NCBI GenBank assembly: GCA_964465665.1
Contig: CAYXKM010000230.1
Coordinates: 1-31,403 of the forward strand
Length of the DNA stretch: 31,403 bases
DNA from: JAKEGN01 sp964465665
Lineage (GTDB): Bacteria; Pseudomonadota; Gammaproteobacteria; Steroidobacterales; Woeseiaceae
Direction of reading: 5' to 3'
Shown here: positions 31,261 to 31,403 of the stretch, piece after piece
Layout of the letters: every line of letters begins with the position of its first letter
Numbering within the stretch: the stretch's first letter is position 1
Program-made: the position numbers and the translations under genes
The notes under the pieces: model-generated
Database searches by the model: none
What the model saw: only the letters and a program-made list of their open reading frames with translations
Told to the model about the DNA's origin: nothing

Positions 31261-31403
31261 TCAGGCATCCCTGATTGCGCGGGCTACCAGGTTTTCCAGC
31301 AGTGGAATCTTGAAGTGGTTGTAATTCAGCGGCGCGGCGCCACGTGCAGCAGATTTACCGGCGAGTTTCGCCGTATCGGCATTTTTCTGGCTGCCTTTGA
31401 CGA
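31261..31403 (-). CDS. C-terminal end of a xanthine dehydrogenase-type FAD-binding subunit (runs off the window)
   Basis: The minus-strand frame is open from the window edge to a TGA at 31261-31263, giving 46 residues. The end reads ...TAKLAGKSAARGAAPLNYNHFKIPLLENLVARAIRDA. The pattern of an Ala/Gly-rich helix, AxPLxxNxxK and a short basic helix is the usual C-terminus of the medium, FAD-binding subunit of xanthine dehydrogenase/YagS-type molybdenum hydroxylases. The rest of the gene would confirm this. It is too short to appear as a full reading frame. Confidence 0.6.
   Translation of the reverse strand, partial: VKGSQKNADTAKLAGKSAARGAAPLNYNHFKIPLLENLVARAIRDA

Noticed and set aside
1..31403. 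CRISPR arrays, tRNA/rRNA genes, complete insertion sequences, phage genes
   Set aside because: No repeat-spacer pattern, no RNA gene signatures and no transposase or phage structural genes were seen on either strand.

Overview
The window reads as chromosome from a high-GC, Gram-negative bacterium, most likely a heterotrophic (perhaps marine) gammaproteobacterium of the Woeseia/Steroidobacter type. The placement rests on the mix of genes: a TonB-dependent outer-membrane receptor, TPR-sulfotransferases, Tat-exported enzymes, a secreted S9 peptidase, SIMPL and bactofilin proteins. No rRNA, tRNA, CRISPR array or complete transposase was seen, so the taxonomy is inference.

Left part (1-2595, minus strand): a truncated exported protein, a polyphosphate kinase 2 with a small partner gene, and a Tat-exported aldo/keto reductase. 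Middle part (2889-18303, all plus strand): a transmembrane Ser/Thr kinase with a Calx-beta domain, a TonB-dependent receptor, three tandem C69-family hydrolases, a TPR-sulfotransferase, a trigger-factor-like protein without the PPIase domain, a second TPR-sulfotransferase and a BCCT transporter. Right part (18327-31403): ordinary metabolic and envelope genes in short units. These are two metallo-beta-lactamase-fold proteins, a VOC protein, a SIMPL protein, a PQQ-type sugar dehydrogenase, a bactofilin, an MFS/intradiol dioxygenase unit, an S9 peptidase, a secreted barrel-like protein, a TetR/DUF1761/secreted-protein unit, and the end of a xanthine-dehydrogenase-type FAD subunit.

The middle block is the most interesting region. 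Gene order, tight spacing and start/stop overlaps suggest one pathway: an outer-membrane receptor brings in a ligand, three periplasmic Ntn-type amidohydrolases cut it, a pair of sulfotransferases with a ribosome-binding-type chaperone modify something in the cytoplasm, and a BCCT carrier imports a small product. In all three hydrolases the catalytic Cys of family C69 is replaced by Ser, and that Ser is the residue predicted to follow the signal peptidase cleavage site. The receptor has a run of eight G in its ribosome binding site, a possible phase-variation switch.

The right part carries short inverted-repeat elements at gene ends (22945-22971, 23517-23625, 29413-29511). Two lie beside gene remnants: a 39-codon signal-peptide stub whose stop lies inside the repeat, and the last 20 codons of a catalase-peroxidase (katG). 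In three cases the repeat itself supplies the stop codon of the neighbouring reading frame.
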